From Halopseudomonas pelagia (GTDB lineage: Bacteria > Pseudomonadota > Gammaproteobacteria > Pseudomonadales > Pseudomonadaceae): a stretch of 64,000 nt of DNA. Below the pieces are notes generated by a model. It saw nothing but the letters and a program-made list of their open reading frames with translations, was not told the origin of the DNA and searched no databases. Shown one piece after another: positions 20,252 to 30,159 of this stretch (within the stretch, counting starts at the first letter, position 1; the number at the start of each line of letters is the position of its first letter). The position numbers and the translations under genes were made by a program. Location of the stretch: the NCBI RefSeq assembly GCF_009497895.1, contig NZ_CP033116.1, positions 2,418,001 through 2,482,000 on the forward strand, in the 5' to 3' direction.

Positions 20252-23173
20252 ATGGTTCGCAAACTGGTTTTGGCTGTCGCCGCAGCAAGCGCTCTGATGT
20301 CATCGAATATGACACTCGCTTTGGGCGTTGGGGATATCAACCTGCGCTCGGCGCTGAATCAGCCTTTGGATGCTGAGATCGAGCTGCTACAGGTCAAGGA
20401 TTTATCCAGCCAGGAAATTCTGCCTAATCTCGCGTCGCCAGATGAATTTGGCAGAGCCGGCATTGAACGGAACTTTTTCCTTAACGATCTAGTGTTCACT
20501 CCGGTTATCCGGCCTGATGGTCGTGCGGTGATCCGCGTCACTTCTAGCAAGCCAGTTAAGGAACCTTTCCTCAATTTTCTGATGGAAGTGCGCTGGCCGT
20601 CCGGTCGAGTATTACGCGAATTCACCCTATTGCTCGACCCTCCGCTGTACAGTCCGACGCCGGTCACTGCCAGCGCCCCGGCCACGCAAGCCTGGCGTGC
20701 TCCTGTCGAGCCAACCCAGCGTCCAGTGCCTACGGTTGCCGCCGCTCAGCCCAGAGATACTCAGCCCCAAACCCAGTCCCCGTCTCAGCCACGGCCTCAG
20801 TCACCTGCGCCTGCAGCAGCTAGCCCGTCATCTGAGCAAGCCTCCGGCGAGTGGCGTACCAGCCGCACTGATACCTTGTGGGAGATTGCGCTTCGGAGTC
20901 GACCGTCCGGCGCCTCGGTACACCAGACCATGCTGGCGATCCAGGAGCTCAACCCGAACGCCTTTATCGATAATAATATCAATCGGCTGAAAGCGGATCA
21001 GACCCTGACGCTGCCCGACGCTGAACAGGCACGTCGTCTTGGCCAGGCCGAGGCAGTAGCTCAGGTTGCAGCGCAGAACAGTGCCTGGCAAGGCGGTCAA
21101 CGGGCTGAGCCAGCGCAGCGTCAGTTGGATGCTCGGCAGCAAGATGCCGCGCCTGCGGCACCGGAAACGGCTCCTGAGGGCGACTCGCTGCGCCTGGTGG
21201 CCGGCAGTGCCGAGCAGGGTGAAGGTGCGTCAGAGAGTGCCAGCACCGATTCGGCCAGTCGTCTGCGTGATCAACTTGACGAGACCAAAGAACAGCTTGA
21301 TTCGCTCGAACGGGAGAAAGCGGAGGCGGATAGCCGCCTGACCGACATGCAGGCGCAGATGGACACCTTGCAGCGCTTGCTCGAGCTCAAGGATGCTCAA
21401 TTGGCAGCGATGCAGGAGCAGTTGGGTGATTCGGCCGAGCTGCCGGATATAGCGCCAGAACCAGCCGCTGACGCGTCAGCTGCCGATGTGGTTGCTGGCG
21501 AGAACGCTCTGGATCCCGAGCTGCCCGCTGTTGACGAATCGGGCCTGCCCGCTGATCAGATGGAGGCCCCGGCAGACAGCCTGGCGGAAATGCCCGAAAA
21601 CACGGAAACGCCAATCGAGCTTGATGAAGCAGTTGCCGACGATAGTGGTGAGGTAGCCGGTCAGGCCGATACTGGAGCTGCGGAACTGTCACCTTCAGCA
21701 GCCCCCGTTCCTGAAACCCCCGCTGCCGAGAGCAATGATCAGGCTCCTGCTGTGGTAGATGCAGAGCAAGACGGCGTCGAGGCGCTGCTGCAGCGGATGA
21801 TGCAGAACCAGACATTCCTGATTGTTGGTGGCGGCATCATCTTGCTGCTGATATTGCTTCTGCTGATGGCGCTGGCACGTCGCAATGCGCGTCGCGAGGC
21901 GGAAATGGCGGATAACTTCATAGCGCGTGCTGCCGAAAACGGGGAAGGCGATGAATCAGGCGATGCCGATGAGTTCAATGTCGCACTGGCCAGCTTTGAT
22001 GAAGAATCGCAAGAGCTGGGGATCAGTCATGATCCGATTACTGAGGCCGACGCCCTCATTGCCTATGGCAAGCTCGCTGAAGCAGCCGAAGTACTGAACG
22101 CGGCGATAGAGGTCGAGCCCGAGCGTACCGATCTTCGCTTCAAACTGATGGAGGTTGAAGGGCTGCTCGACAACCGTGAAGGTTACGCCGAGCAAATGAC
22201 AGCGCTGCGCGACATGGGTGCTCCCGAGTCGCAGATAGCCGCCATGAACGCGCGCTTCCCGGTTATGGCTGCGGCGCTAGCCGCCGGTGCTGCGGTAGCT
22301 GATGATGACGCTACCCGGGACTCCCTGACGGAAGACGATGCTGAGACCGTCTTCGAGAAGGATGAGCTGGAAACAATCGAATATGACGTTGGCGGCTTTG
22401 AGCCTGAAGAGCCTGCTACTGACGCGGCCCCGGTCGCGGCTGAGTCGGAACACGACGACCTGGACCTGGATTTTGATCTGGATGACAACCTGGCCAAGGA
22501 TCTGGCTGATCCAGGTGTCAGCGCGCCATCTTCCCAGACAGCTGAAGATGACTTTGAGCTGGATTTCAATCTGGATGAATCCCCTCAGCCAGCGAAAGCG
22601 GAAACTGAATCGGACTTTACCCTGGACGAAGATTTTGACCTGTCACTGACCGACGATCTTCAAGCCGACAGTCTGATGGCCGAGATGGATGCCATGGGCC
22701 AATCTGACGCCAAGACATCTACCGATGCGGAGTCTTCCGAGACTTCGTTCGATCTGTCCGACGAAGAGTTGATGCGCTTCGAAGAGGAGCTCAACGAGGC
22801 CGAAAACGAAGAGGCTGGTTTTGGTCAATCGGGAATTGAGTCGGATGCTCCAGCGAGCAATCTGACATCTGACGATAGCTCTTTCGAGTCGGATGAGCTG
22901 AATGACCCTCAACTCGATGATGACGACGAAATCGACGCGCTGCCTTCTTCAACGGCTGAGCAGGCGTTGGCAGACAGCATGGCCGAAGATGACGAAGACG
23001 AATTCGACTTTCTCTCCGGCACGGATGAATGCGCAACCAAGCTGGATCTGGCGCGGGCCTACATCGATATGGGTGATCAGGAAGGCGCTCGTGATATTCT
23101 CGGCGAAGTGCTGGAAGAGGGGAATGACCAGCAGAAGCAGGACGCTCGCGACATGATGGAGCAACTTGATTAA
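20252..23173 (+). CDS. fimV: FimV, polar hub / type IV pilus motility protein
   Basis: 973 residues. A signal peptide (MVRKLVLAVAAASALMSSNM...) leads into the conserved N-terminal domain (INLRSALNQPLDAEIELLQV to LREFTLLLDPPLYSP). A periplasmic LysM domain (about 205-265: TLWEIALRSRP to NRLKADQTLTLP) is followed by a coiled coil (about 325-390), one transmembrane helix (about 528-548, LIVGGGIILLLILLLLMALA), a very acidic cytoplasmic region, and the C-terminal TPR-like FimV domain (TKLDLARAYIDMGDQEGARDILGEVL). In P. aeruginosa FimV binds peptidoglycan and organises the pole for type IV pilus assembly and cAMP signalling. AAAGGAAC lies before the ATG. truA follows after 3 bases. Confidence 0.96.
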   Translation: MVRKLVLAVAAASALMSSNMTLALGVGDINLRSALNQPLDAEIELLQVKDLSSQEILPNLASPDEFGRAGIERNFFLNDLVFTPVIRPDGRAVIRVTSSKPVKEPFLNFLMEVRWPSGRVLREFTLLLDPPLYSPTPVTASAPATQAWRAPVEPTQRPVPTVAAAQPRDTQPQTQSPSQPRPQSPAPAAASPSSEQASGEWRTSRTDTLWEIALRSRPSGASVHQTMLAIQELNPNAFIDNNINRLKADQTLTLPDAEQARRLGQAEAVAQVAAQNSAWQGGQRAEPAQRQLDARQQDAAPAAPETAPEGDSLRLVAGSAEQGEGASESASTDSASRLRDQLDETKEQLDSLEREKAEADSRLTDMQAQMDTLQRLLELKDAQLAAMQEQLGDSAELPDIAPEPAADASAADVVAGENALDPELPAVDESGLPADQMEAPADSLAEMPENTETPIELDEAVADDSGEVAGQADTGAAELSPSAAPVPETPAAESNDQAPAVVDAEQDGVEALLQRMMQNQTFLIVGGGIILLLILLLLMALARRNARREAEMADNFIARAAENGEGDESGDADEFNVALASFDEESQELGISHDPITEADALIAYGKLAEAAEVLNAAIEVEPERTDLRFKLMEVEGLLDNREGYAEQMTALRDMGAPESQIAAMNARFPVMAAALAAGAAVADDDATRDSLTEDDAETVFEKDELETIEYDVGGFEPEEPATDAAPVAAESEHDDLDLDFDLDDNLAKDLADPGVSAPSSQTAEDDFELDFNLDESPQPAKAETESDFTLDEDFDLSLTDDLQADSLMAEMDAMGQSDAKTSTDAESSETSFDLSDEELMRFEEELNEAENEEAGFGQSGIESDAPASNLTSDDSSFESDELNDPQLDDDDEIDALPSSTAEQALADSMAEDDEDEFDFLSGTDECATKLDLARAYIDMGDQEGARDILGEVLEEGNDQQKQDARDMMEQLD

Positions 23174-23176
23174 ACA

Positions 23177-24031
23177 ATGAGTAGTTCAACCTCAGACGCG
23201 GCCGCCCCAGAGGCGGCCGCTGTTGTTTCCAGGGTAGCGGCCTGCGTCGAATATCGCGGCACCGCGTACCGCGGCTGGCAGCGTCAGCAACCGGGAGTCA
23301 AGAGCGTCCAGGAGGCGGTCGAAAAAGCCCTTGGACGAGTCGCCAATCATCCGGTGAACCTGTTTTGCGCAGGCCGTACTGATGCCGGCGTACACGCCTC
23401 CTGTCAGATCATTCATTTTGAAACCAATGCGGTGCGTACCGCGTTCAACTGGGTGCATGGCGCCAATGCCAACCTGCCGGCGGATATCAGCCTGGCCTGG
23501 GCGCAAACCGTGCCGAAGGACTTTCATGCCCGGTTCTCGGCGGTAGCGCGACGTTATCGCTATGTTATCTACAATGACCCGGTCCGACCCGCGCACCTGG
23601 CGCACGAAGTGACCTGGAATTATCGGCCCCTGGATATCGATCTGATGCGGCGTGCGGCCGAGCCCCTGGTAGGCGAACACGACTTCACTTCCTACCGGGC
23701 GCTGGCATGCCAGGCAAAATCACCGGTCAAGCGGGTACATCACCTGAAATTGGTCGAGTTTGGTCGATTTATCGTGATCGATATTCGTTCTGATGCATTT
23801 TTGCATCATATGGTGCGCAACATTGCGGGTGTATTGATGCAGATTGGCTGTGGAGAAAGACCGGTGAGCTGGGCGGGCGAGGTGCTTGAAGCCCGCTGCC
23901 GACGCGAGGGCGGGCTGACTGCGCCGCCCTACGGTCTGTATCTGGTTGATGTCACTTATCCCGAGCGCTTTTCCTTGCCGGAACGGTATATGGGTCCGCA
24001 CTTTCTGGCGGCGCTGAATACGCTCGACTGA
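23177..24031 (+). CDS. truA: tRNA pseudouridine(38-40) synthase
   Basis: 284 residues. It makes pseudouridine at positions 38-40 of the tRNA anticodon stem. CAGRTDAGVHASCQIIHFET carries the catalytic Asp; RRYRYVIYNDPVRPA and FLHHMVRNIAGVLMQIG are further signatures. It starts 3 bases after fimV, as in other pseudomonads; the N-terminus carries a short Ala/Glu-rich extension (about 20 residues) before the family core CVEYRGTAYRGWQRQ. Confidence 0.97.
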   Translation: MSSSTSDAAAPEAAAVVSRVAACVEYRGTAYRGWQRQQPGVKSVQEAVEKALGRVANHPVNLFCAGRTDAGVHASCQIIHFETNAVRTAFNWVHGANANLPADISLAWAQTVPKDFHARFSAVARRYRYVIYNDPVRPAHLAHEVTWNYRPLDIDLMRRAAEPLVGEHDFTSYRALACQAKSPVKRVHHLKLVEFGRFIVIDIRSDAFLHHMVRNIAGVLMQIGCGERPVSWAGEVLEARCRREGGLTAPPYGLYLVDVTYPERFSLPERYMGPHFLAALNTLD

Positions 24032-24090
24032 CGCTGGCGGGCTGATCTGCTACTATTCAGGGCCAGATCAATTCAGGTATTTCTCCATAC

Positions 24091-24705
24091 ATGGTGCGAA
24101 TCAAGATATGCGGTATCACGCGGATTGAAGACGCGCTGGCCGCTGCGCGGGCTGGAGCCGATGCCATAGGTTTGGTGTTTTATCCCGCCAGTCCGCGCGC
24201 AGTGAGCCCAACAGTCGCGCGTCAGATCATTCGCGCGCTGCCCCCTTTTGTCACTTCCGTTGGCCTGTTTGTGGATGCGTCTGCAACTGAGGTCCATCAA
24301 GTGCTGGCGGAAGCTCCCCTGGACGTTTTGCAATTTCATGGCAACGAGCCGGCAGAGTTCTGTAATCAGTTTGGCCGACCCTATCTCAAGGTGCTCAGAG
24401 TGAAGCCCGGCGATGACCTGAACGCCCTAGCCGCTCAGTGGCCAGACGCCTCCGGCATTCTCCTGGACAGTTACAAGGAAGGCGTGCCCGGCGGTACTGG
24501 AGAGATCTTTGACTGGTCGCTTATTCCGCTCGAGCGTAATTGGCCGCTGGTACTGGCTGGCGGGTTGACCGCAGAGAATGTAGCCGATGCCATTGCCCGA
24601 TCTGCCCCCTGGGCGGTGGATGTCAGCGGCGGTGTAGAGCAGGCCAAGGGCATCAAGGATGCCGCTAAAATCAATTCCTTTGTTCAAGAGGTGAAGCGTG
24701 TCTGA
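24091..24705 (+). CDS. trpF: Phosphoribosylanthranilate isomerase
   Basis: 204-residue TIM barrel. It converts N-(5-phosphoribosyl)anthranilate to CdRP in tryptophan synthesis. [15 protein letters not shown] carries the general-base Cys; [28 protein letters not shown] and [14 protein letters not shown] are typical. Its stop overlaps the GTG start of trpB by 8 bases. I see no leader peptide or Trp-codon attenuator in the 59 bases upstream. Confidence 0.97.
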   Translation: MVRIKICGITRIEDALAAARAGADAIGLVFYPASPRAVSPTVARQIIRALPPFVTSVGLFVDASATEVHQVLAEAPLDVLQFHGNEPAEFCNQFGRPYLKVLRVKPGDDLNALAAQWPDASGILLDSYKEGVPGGTGEIFDWSLIPLERNWPLVLAGGLTAENVADAIARSAPWAVDVSGGVEQAKGIKDAAKINSFVQEVKRV

Positions 24706-25915
24706 CACAAAACCCGTGGATTACACCACTATTCCTGATCAGCGAGGGCATTTCGGACCCTATGGCGGCCGGTTTGTTTCCGAAACGCTGATGGACGCGC
24801 TGGAAGAGCTGGAGGCGCTTTATCAGCGCTTGTCCGCTGATCCAGACTTCCAGGCAGAGTTCGATTACGATCTCGCCCATTATGTCGGCCGTCCCTCGCC
24901 GCTGTATCTGGCTGAGCGCTTGACCGCCAAGGTCGGCGGCGCGCAGATCTATCTTAAGCGTGAAGACCTGAATCACACTGGCGCGCACAAGGTAAACAAC
25001 ACGATCGGCCAGGCGCTGCTGGCCAAGCACATGGGCAAGCCGCGCGTGATCGCCGAGACCGGTGCTGGCCAGCATGGCGTAGCCACGGCAACAGTCGCTG
25101 CGCGGCTGGGGCTTAAATGCCAGGTGTATATGGGCGCTGATGACGTTCAGCGGCAATCGCTCAACGTTTACCGCATGAAGCTTCTCGGTGCTGAAGTGAT
25201 ACCGGTAACGTCTGGTTCCCGCACCTTGAAAGACGCGATGAACGAGGCAATGCGTGATTGGGTCACCAATATTGATGACACCTTCTACATTATCGGCACG
25301 GTCGCCGGCCCGCATCCCTACCCGAAACTGGTAAGGGACTTTCAGTGCGTTATCGGTCGTGAGGCACGCGCGCAGTGTTTGACCCAGTATGGCAAGTTAC
25401 CTGACGCGCTGGTGGCTTGCGTCGGCGGCGGGTCCAACGCGATCGGACTGTTCCACCCCTTTCTTGAAGACACTGGCGTGGCCATGTATGGCGTTGAAGC
25501 GGGCGGTCTGGGCCTGGAGACAGGCCAGCATGCCGCACCCTTAGCAGCCGGCCGGCCTGGTGTGCTGCACGGCAACCGGACTTATCTGATGGAAGATGAC
25601 GCTGGCCAGATCATTGAAACCCATTCAGTTTCCGCAGGGTTGGATTATCCCGGTGTCGGGCCAGAGCATAGCTGGTTGAAAGACATCGGCCGGGTGAGCT
25701 ATGTAAACGCCACTGACGAAGAAGCCCTGACTGCTTTCCGTGAGCTGACCCGCGTCGAAGGCATCATGCCGGCACTGGAGTCTGCTCACGCAGTGGCGTA
25801 CGCCATGAAGCTGGCAGCCACCATGCGTCCAGATCAGACTATAGTGGTCAATCTGTCCGGGCGTGGTGACAAGGATATTCATACCGTGGCCGGCATTGAC
25901 GGCATCAGTCTTTGA
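24698..25915 (+). CDS. trpB: Tryptophan synthase beta chain
   Basis: 405 residues. It joins indole and serine with pyridoxal phosphate. The PLP lysine is in [31 protein letters not shown] and [17 protein letters not shown] (phosphate loop) are intact. The start is GTG at 24698, inside trpF, with AAGAGGTGAAG upstream. In P. aeruginosa trpBA lies elsewhere with the activator gene trpI; here it is embedded between trpF and accD. Confidence 0.97.
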   Translation: MSDTKPVDYTTIPDQRGHFGPYGGRFVSETLMDALEELEALYQRLSADPDFQAEFDYDLAHYVGRPSPLYLAERLTAKVGGAQIYLKREDLNHTGAHKVNNTIGQALLAKHMGKPRVIAETGAGQHGVATATVAARLGLKCQVYMGADDVQRQSLNVYRMKLLGAEVIPVTSGSRTLKDAMNEAMRDWVTNIDDTFYIIGTVAGPHPYPKLVRDFQCVIGREARAQCLTQYGKLPDALVACVGGGSNAIGLFHPFLEDTGVAMYGVEAGGLGLETGQHAAPLAAGRPGVLHGNRTYLMEDDAGQIIETHSVSAGLDYPGVGPEHSWLKDIGRVSYVNATDEEALTAFRELTRVEGIMPALESAHAVAYAMKLAATMRPDQTIVVNLSGRGDKDIHTVAGIDGISL

Positions 25916-25927
25916 ACAGAGTGTGAT

Positions 25928-26734
25928 ATGAGTCGAATACAAGCGTGTTTTGAACAGTTGTGTGCAGATGGCCGCAAGGCGTTGATTCCCTATGTGACAG
26001 CCGGTGATCCGGATCCGGCAATGACCTTGCCGCTGATGCACGAACTGGTGGAGGCGGGCGCGGACGTCATTGAGTTGGGGGTGCCTTTCTCTGATCCGAT
26101 GGCCGATGGCCCGGTGATTCAGCAAGCGATGGAACGAGCCTTGAAACACCAGGTTAGCCTGACTCAAGTGCTGGAGATGGTGCGTCAGTTCCGCGAGACC
26201 AATCAGACTACCCCGGTGGTATTGATGGGCTATCTCAACCCGGTTGAACGCATGGGCTATGAAACCTTTGCCGATGCGGCGCTGGCTGCAGGGGTTGATG
26301 GCGTTCTGACCGTGGACTTGCCTCCGGAAGAAGCCGACGAGGTCGCTGCGCTGTTCAAGGCGCGCGGGCTGGATGTGATTTTCCTTTTGTCACCTACCAC
26401 CACGCTGCAGCGGGCGGCGAAAATCTGTCACCATGCCAGCGGCTATGTCTATTATGTTTCACTCAAGGGTGTGACCGGGTCCAGTGCATTGAACGTCACT
26501 GATGTGGCAGCCAAGCTCGATCAACTGCGCACCGTGACCGATTTGCCGATTGGCGTGGGATTTGGTATTCGTGATGGAAAGACCGCAGCAGCTGTTGGCG
26601 CTGTGGCTGATGGTGTGGTGGTTGGCTCGGTACTGGTTAATCAGATTGCCGATCATGTTGGGCAGCCTGAACAGGCTCGCAAGGCAATTGGCGCTATTAT
26701 TCGCGACATGCGCCTGGCTATGGATCAGCGATAG
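25928..26734 (+). CDS. trpA: Tryptophan synthase alpha chain
   Basis: 268-residue TIM barrel that cleaves indole-3-glycerol phosphate and passes indole to TrpB. Signatures: [16 protein letters not shown], the catalytic Glu in [21 protein letters not shown] and Asp in [12 protein letters not shown], then [11 protein letters not shown]. It begins 12 bases after trpB and is followed by accD after 45 bases. Confidence 0.97.
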   Translation: MSRIQACFEQLCADGRKALIPYVTAGDPDPAMTLPLMHELVEAGADVIELGVPFSDPMADGPVIQQAMERALKHQVSLTQVLEMVRQFRETNQTTPVVLMGYLNPVERMGYETFADAALAAGVDGVLTVDLPPEEADEVAALFKARGLDVIFLLSPTTTLQRAAKICHHASGYVYYVSLKGVTGSSALNVTDVAAKLDQLRTVTDLPIGVGFGIRDGKTAAAVGAVADGVVVGSVLVNQIADHVGQPEQARKAIGAIIRDMRLAMDQR

Positions 26735-26779
26735 AACAACCCCCTTTGGTATAGCAGACAACGAAAATAAGGATTGGCG

Positions 26780-27682
26780 ATGAGCAACTGGCTGGTAGAT
26801 AAGTTGATACCCTCCATAGTGCGTTCCGAAGCACAAAAGAGCAGTGTGCCCGAGGGCCTGTGGCGCAAATGTCCGTCCTGCGATGCCGTACTGTACCGCC
26901 CCGAGCTGGAAAAAAACCTGGATATCTGCCCCAAGTGCAGCCATCACCTGCGTATCAACGCCCGCCGTCGCCTGGATATTTTTCTTGATCCGGAAGGGCG
27001 CACCGAGATCGCTGCCGAACTGGAGCCGGTCGACCGTCTGAAGTTCCGCGACAGCAAGAAATACAAGGATCGCCTGACCGCAGCGCAGAAAGATACCGGC
27101 GAGAAAGATGCGTTAGTGGTCATGCAGGGCACCTTGAAAGGCAATCCGATTGTAGCCAGCGCCTTTGAGTTCAACTTCATGGGCGGTTCGATGGGCAGTG
27201 TTGTCGGTGCGCGCTTTGTACGCGGTGCCGAAATTGCGCTTAAAGAGCGTATTCCCTACGTGTGCTTTTCAGCGTCCGGTGGCGCGCGCATGCAGGAAGC
27301 GCTGTTTTCATTGATGCAGATGGCCAAGACCAGTGCCGCTCTGGCGAAAATGAAGGAAGAGGGCATTCCGTTTATTTCGGTGATGACCGATCCGGTCTAC
27401 GGCGGCGTATCTGCCAGCTTGGCGATGCTCGGCGACCTGAACGTGGCCGAGCCTAATGCGCTGATCGGTTTTGCCGGTCCGCGGGTTATTGAGCAGACCG
27501 TTCGCGAGAAGCTTCCCGCAGGCTTCCAGCGCAGTGAATTCCTGCTCGCCCATGGGGCATTGGATATGATCATCCCCCGCGCCGAGTTGCGTGATCGGCT
27601 GTCGAGCATGCTGAGTATGTTCACGGGCTTGCCCGCACCGGAACGGGATCCGCCGCTTGAGCCCCTGACCGGCGAGGCCTGA
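26780..27682 (+). CDS. accD: Acetyl-CoA carboxylase carboxyltransferase beta subunit
   Basis: 300 residues. With AccA it transfers CO2 from biotin to acetyl-CoA, the first step in fatty acid synthesis. The N-terminal zinc ribbon CPSC...CPKC (about residues 30-52) is complete, followed by the carboxyltransferase domain ([19 protein letters not shown]). I chose ATG 26780, giving [12 protein letters not shown], with AAGGA 6 bases upstream; a TTG two codons earlier is less likely. Its stop overlaps folC by one base. Confidence 0.98.
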   Translation: MSNWLVDKLIPSIVRSEAQKSSVPEGLWRKCPSCDAVLYRPELEKNLDICPKCSHHLRINARRRLDIFLDPEGRTEIAAELEPVDRLKFRDSKKYKDRLTAAQKDTGEKDALVVMQGTLKGNPIVASAFEFNFMGGSMGSVVGARFVRGAEIALKERIPYVCFSASGGARMQEALFSLMQMAKTSAALAKMKEEGIPFISVMTDPVYGGVSASLAMLGDLNVAEPNALIGFAGPRVIEQTVREKLPAGFQRSEFLLAHGALDMIIPRAELRDRLSSMLSMFTGLPAPERDPPLEPLTGEA

Positions 27683-28971
27683 TGGCGCACACCGATCTGG
27701 CTGGTTGGTTGGCGCGGCTGGAGCAGCTGCATCCTACCGAGATCGATATGGGTTTGCAGCGGGTGGCCAGTGTTGCGGCCCGTATGGGGCTCTCCCGTCC
27801 CGCACCGTTAGTGTTTACCGTCACCGGCACTAACGGCAAGGGGTCCACTTGCGCGACCCTGGAGGCGCTGTTGCAGCAGGCCGGGCTGCGCACAGGCGTC
27901 TATACCTCCCCGCATTTGCTGGCCTATAACGAGCGGGTCTGCATAGACGGTAAGCCCGTGTCTGACGCAAGCCTCTGCGAGGCTTTTGCTCGAATAGAGA
28001 CCGCCCGCGCAGAAACCTCCCTGACCTATTTCGAGTTCGGCACGCTGGCAGCACTGCTGTTATTCGAGCAGGCGGGACTGGACGCGGTAGTGTTGGAAGT
28101 CGGCCTCGGTGGCCGCCTTGACGCGGTGAATATTGTCGATGCCGATGTGGCTGTGGTCACCAGTATCGGCTTGGACCATCAGGAATATCTGGGCAACACC
28201 CGGGAGTCTGTGGGTTTCGAAAAAGCCGGCATTTTGCGACCAGCGATAAAACTGGTCTGCAGTGAAATCGATCTGCCCTCTACGTTCGTTGCGGAAGTAG
28301 GGCGTCAACAGGCGTTGATGCTGCAACGCAATACAGATTATGGGTGGCGCGCGGAAGGTGGGCATTGGCTGTTATATGGTCAGGATTCGCGGGGTGAATC
28401 GCGAAACGTAAGCGGTCTGCGAGCAGTTTCCTTGCCCAAGGACAACCTGGTCACGGCGTTGCAGGCGTTCTGGGCGGCGGGGCTGGAGCTTGCCGACAGG
28501 CAGATAGTCGATGCGTTGGCCAATGTTAGCGTACCCGGCCGCATGCAGCGCCGCACTGTCAGCTGGCGCGGCCAGCCACGGCAATTGCTGCTGGATGTAG
28601 GGCACAATCCGCATGCCGCGGCTTTTCTCGCCGCCGAACTTGAATCTGATAGCGTAGAGCGGCTGGCGGTTTTTGGTCTGCTGGCAGACAAGGATCTTGC
28701 CGGGGTGGTTGCGCCTCTGGTCGGTGTATTCAGTCGCTGGGCACTAGCCCCTTTACCCAGCCCGAGAACGCGGCCCGTTAGCGATCTGGCGACCTGTCTG
28801 ACAGTTCTAGGGGAGCGAAGTGAAGGTTACGGCTCTGTCGCCGAAGCGTTGGAGCAGAGCCTGGACACAACGCCAGCTTCTACCGAAATAGTCATTTTCG
28901 GGTCGTTTTTCTGCGTCTCAGCAGCCATACTCTGGCTAAACCTCCAGTCCCGGGATCTGAATAATGGATGA
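27682..28971 (+). CDS. folC: Folylpolyglutamate synthase / dihydrofolate synthase
   Basis: 429 residues of the Mur-ligase superfamily. The ATP P-loop TGTNGKGST is near residues 47-55; YTSPHLLAYNERV, GLGGRLDAVNIVDADVAVVTSIG and GHNPHAAAFL follow. It adds glutamates to folates. It begins at the last base of accD and overlaps the SPOR gene by 8 bases. Confidence 0.96.
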   Translation: MAHTDLAGWLARLEQLHPTEIDMGLQRVASVAARMGLSRPAPLVFTVTGTNGKGSTCATLEALLQQAGLRTGVYTSPHLLAYNERVCIDGKPVSDASLCEAFARIETARAETSLTYFEFGTLAALLLFEQAGLDAVVLEVGLGGRLDAVNIVDADVAVVTSIGLDHQEYLGNTRESVGFEKAGILRPAIKLVCSEIDLPSTFVAEVGRQQALMLQRNTDYGWRAEGGHWLLYGQDSRGESRNVSGLRAVSLPKDNLVTALQAFWAAGLELADRQIVDALANVSVPGRMQRRTVSWRGQPRQLLLDVGHNPHAAAFLAAELESDSVERLAVFGLLADKDLAGVVAPLVGVFSRWALAPLPSPRTRPVSDLATCLTVLGERSEGYGSVAEALEQSLDTTPASTEIVIFGSFFCVSAAILWLNLQSRDLNNG

Positions 28972-29557
28972 CAAATTGAAACAGCGGCTTATCGGTGCGT
29001 TGGTGTTGATCATTGCTGCGGTGGTTTTTCTGCCCATGCTGTTATCCGGTCAGGACGAGACCGTCAGTGTTGAAGTCGAAGCCCCTGAGCAGCCGGTGAT
29101 GTCGAGCGAGCCTATCGAATCCGCGGCCCCTATCGAATTGTCGGCACCCGAGCCGGTGAATGATATTCCGGAGGCTGAAGGGATTCCTCTGCCGGTGGAA
29201 GAGGAGGTCGCTGAGCCAGCGATTAGCGAAGCGCCAGTCGCCGAGCCTGTGCTCGCCCCCGAGCCTGAAGCCGCGCCAGCACCCGTTGCACCGACCGCCA
29301 CGCAAGGCGATTGGGTCATCCAGTTAGGCAGCTTTTCAGCGGTGGCGAATGCCGAGGGTTTCAAGCAGAAACTGGTGGAGCAGGGCTACAACGCCTATAC
29401 GGTAACGGCACAGGCGGATGGCAAGGAGATTACCCGGGTTTACGTAGGGCCGCTTCTGGATCGCGAAAGCGCCAACCGCGTGCGCGACGAGCTGAGTCGT
29501 CGGCATGAGACCAAGGGTTTCGTAACGGCGTTTGATGCGGCTTCCGGTAAGCGATAG
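28964..29557 (+). CDS. SPOR domain protein (DedD-like)
   Basis: 197 residues: a cytoplasmic stub, one transmembrane helix (about residues 8-28, LIGALVLIIAAVVFLPMLLSG), a long Glu/Pro/Ala-rich periplasmic linker, and a C-terminal SPOR domain (about 118-197, DWVIQLGSFSAVANAEGFKQKL) that binds denuded septal peptidoglycan. It is the positional counterpart of E. coli dedD between folC and cvpA, and probably works at the division site. Confidence 0.92.
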   Translation: MDDKLKQRLIGALVLIIAAVVFLPMLLSGQDETVSVEVEAPEQPVMSSEPIESAAPIELSAPEPVNDIPEAEGIPLPVEEEVAEPAISEAPVAEPVLAPEPEAAPAPVAPTATQGDWVIQLGSFSAVANAEGFKQKLVEQGYNAYTVTAQADGKEITRVYVGPLLDRESANRVRDELSRRHETKGFVTAFDAASGKR

Positions 29558-29619
29558 CGGTTCCGGTCAAAGGGCGGCTCTGGTAGAATATTGGCCTTTC
29601 CGCCAACGGGTGTTTCGTC

Positions 29620-30102
29620 GTGACACTAGCCTGGATTGATTGGGCCATCATCGCCATTATTGCCGTCTCGACTGTGATCAGTTTAGCCCGGGGTTTCGTC
29701 AAGGAAGCGCTATCGCTGGTGACCTGGGTGGTCGCTGGTCTGGTAGCCTGGATGTTTGGCGGTGCGCTGGCCGAGTATCTGATTCCGTATATCGCGACAC
29801 CTTCGCTTCGGGTGATTGCCGCCTGCGCTATATTATTTGTTCTGACATTGATTCTAGGCGGGCTGGTCAATTATCTGATCGGCCAGTTGGTGATGGTCAC
29901 TGGCCTGAGTGGTACAGACCGTTTTCTGGGTATGATATTTGGTGCCGCCCGCGGTGCATTGTTGGTTACCGTTGGTGTAGGGCTTTTGAGCCTGGCGCCG
30001 GTCGATGCTGACGAATGGTGGCGGCAGTCCGAGCTGATTCCGCATTTTCTCCTGGTTGCTGACTGGTCCAAGAGCATGATTCTCGGGTTTGTTGGGCGCT
30101 GA
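29620..30102 (+). CDS. cvpA: CvpA family inner-membrane protein
   Basis: 160 residues with four hydrophobic helices and the family start WIDWAIIAIIAVSTVISLARGFVKEALSLVTWV. CvpA is needed for colicin V export in E. coli and for bile/envelope stress resistance in others. The GTG at 29620 is the only reasonable start; a weak TAGAATATTGG box lies upstream. The position just before purF is conserved across gammaproteobacteria. Confidence 0.94.
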   Translation: MTLAWIDWAIIAIIAVSTVISLARGFVKEALSLVTWVVAGLVAWMFGGALAEYLIPYIATPSLRVIAACAILFVLTLILGGLVNYLIGQLVMVTGLSGTDRFLGMIFGAARGALLVTVGVGLLSLAPVDADEWWRQSELIPHFLLVADWSKSMILGFVGR

Positions 30103-30159
30103 TCCTTGCACCTGGCAGTGGCAGGTGTGGTGTATCCATAGACGAAAAGGTGTTTAGGC

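Noticed and set aside
24032..24090. A tryptophan attenuator or leader peptide before trpF
   Set aside because: The gap is too short and has neither Trp codons in a small frame nor a terminator hairpin.
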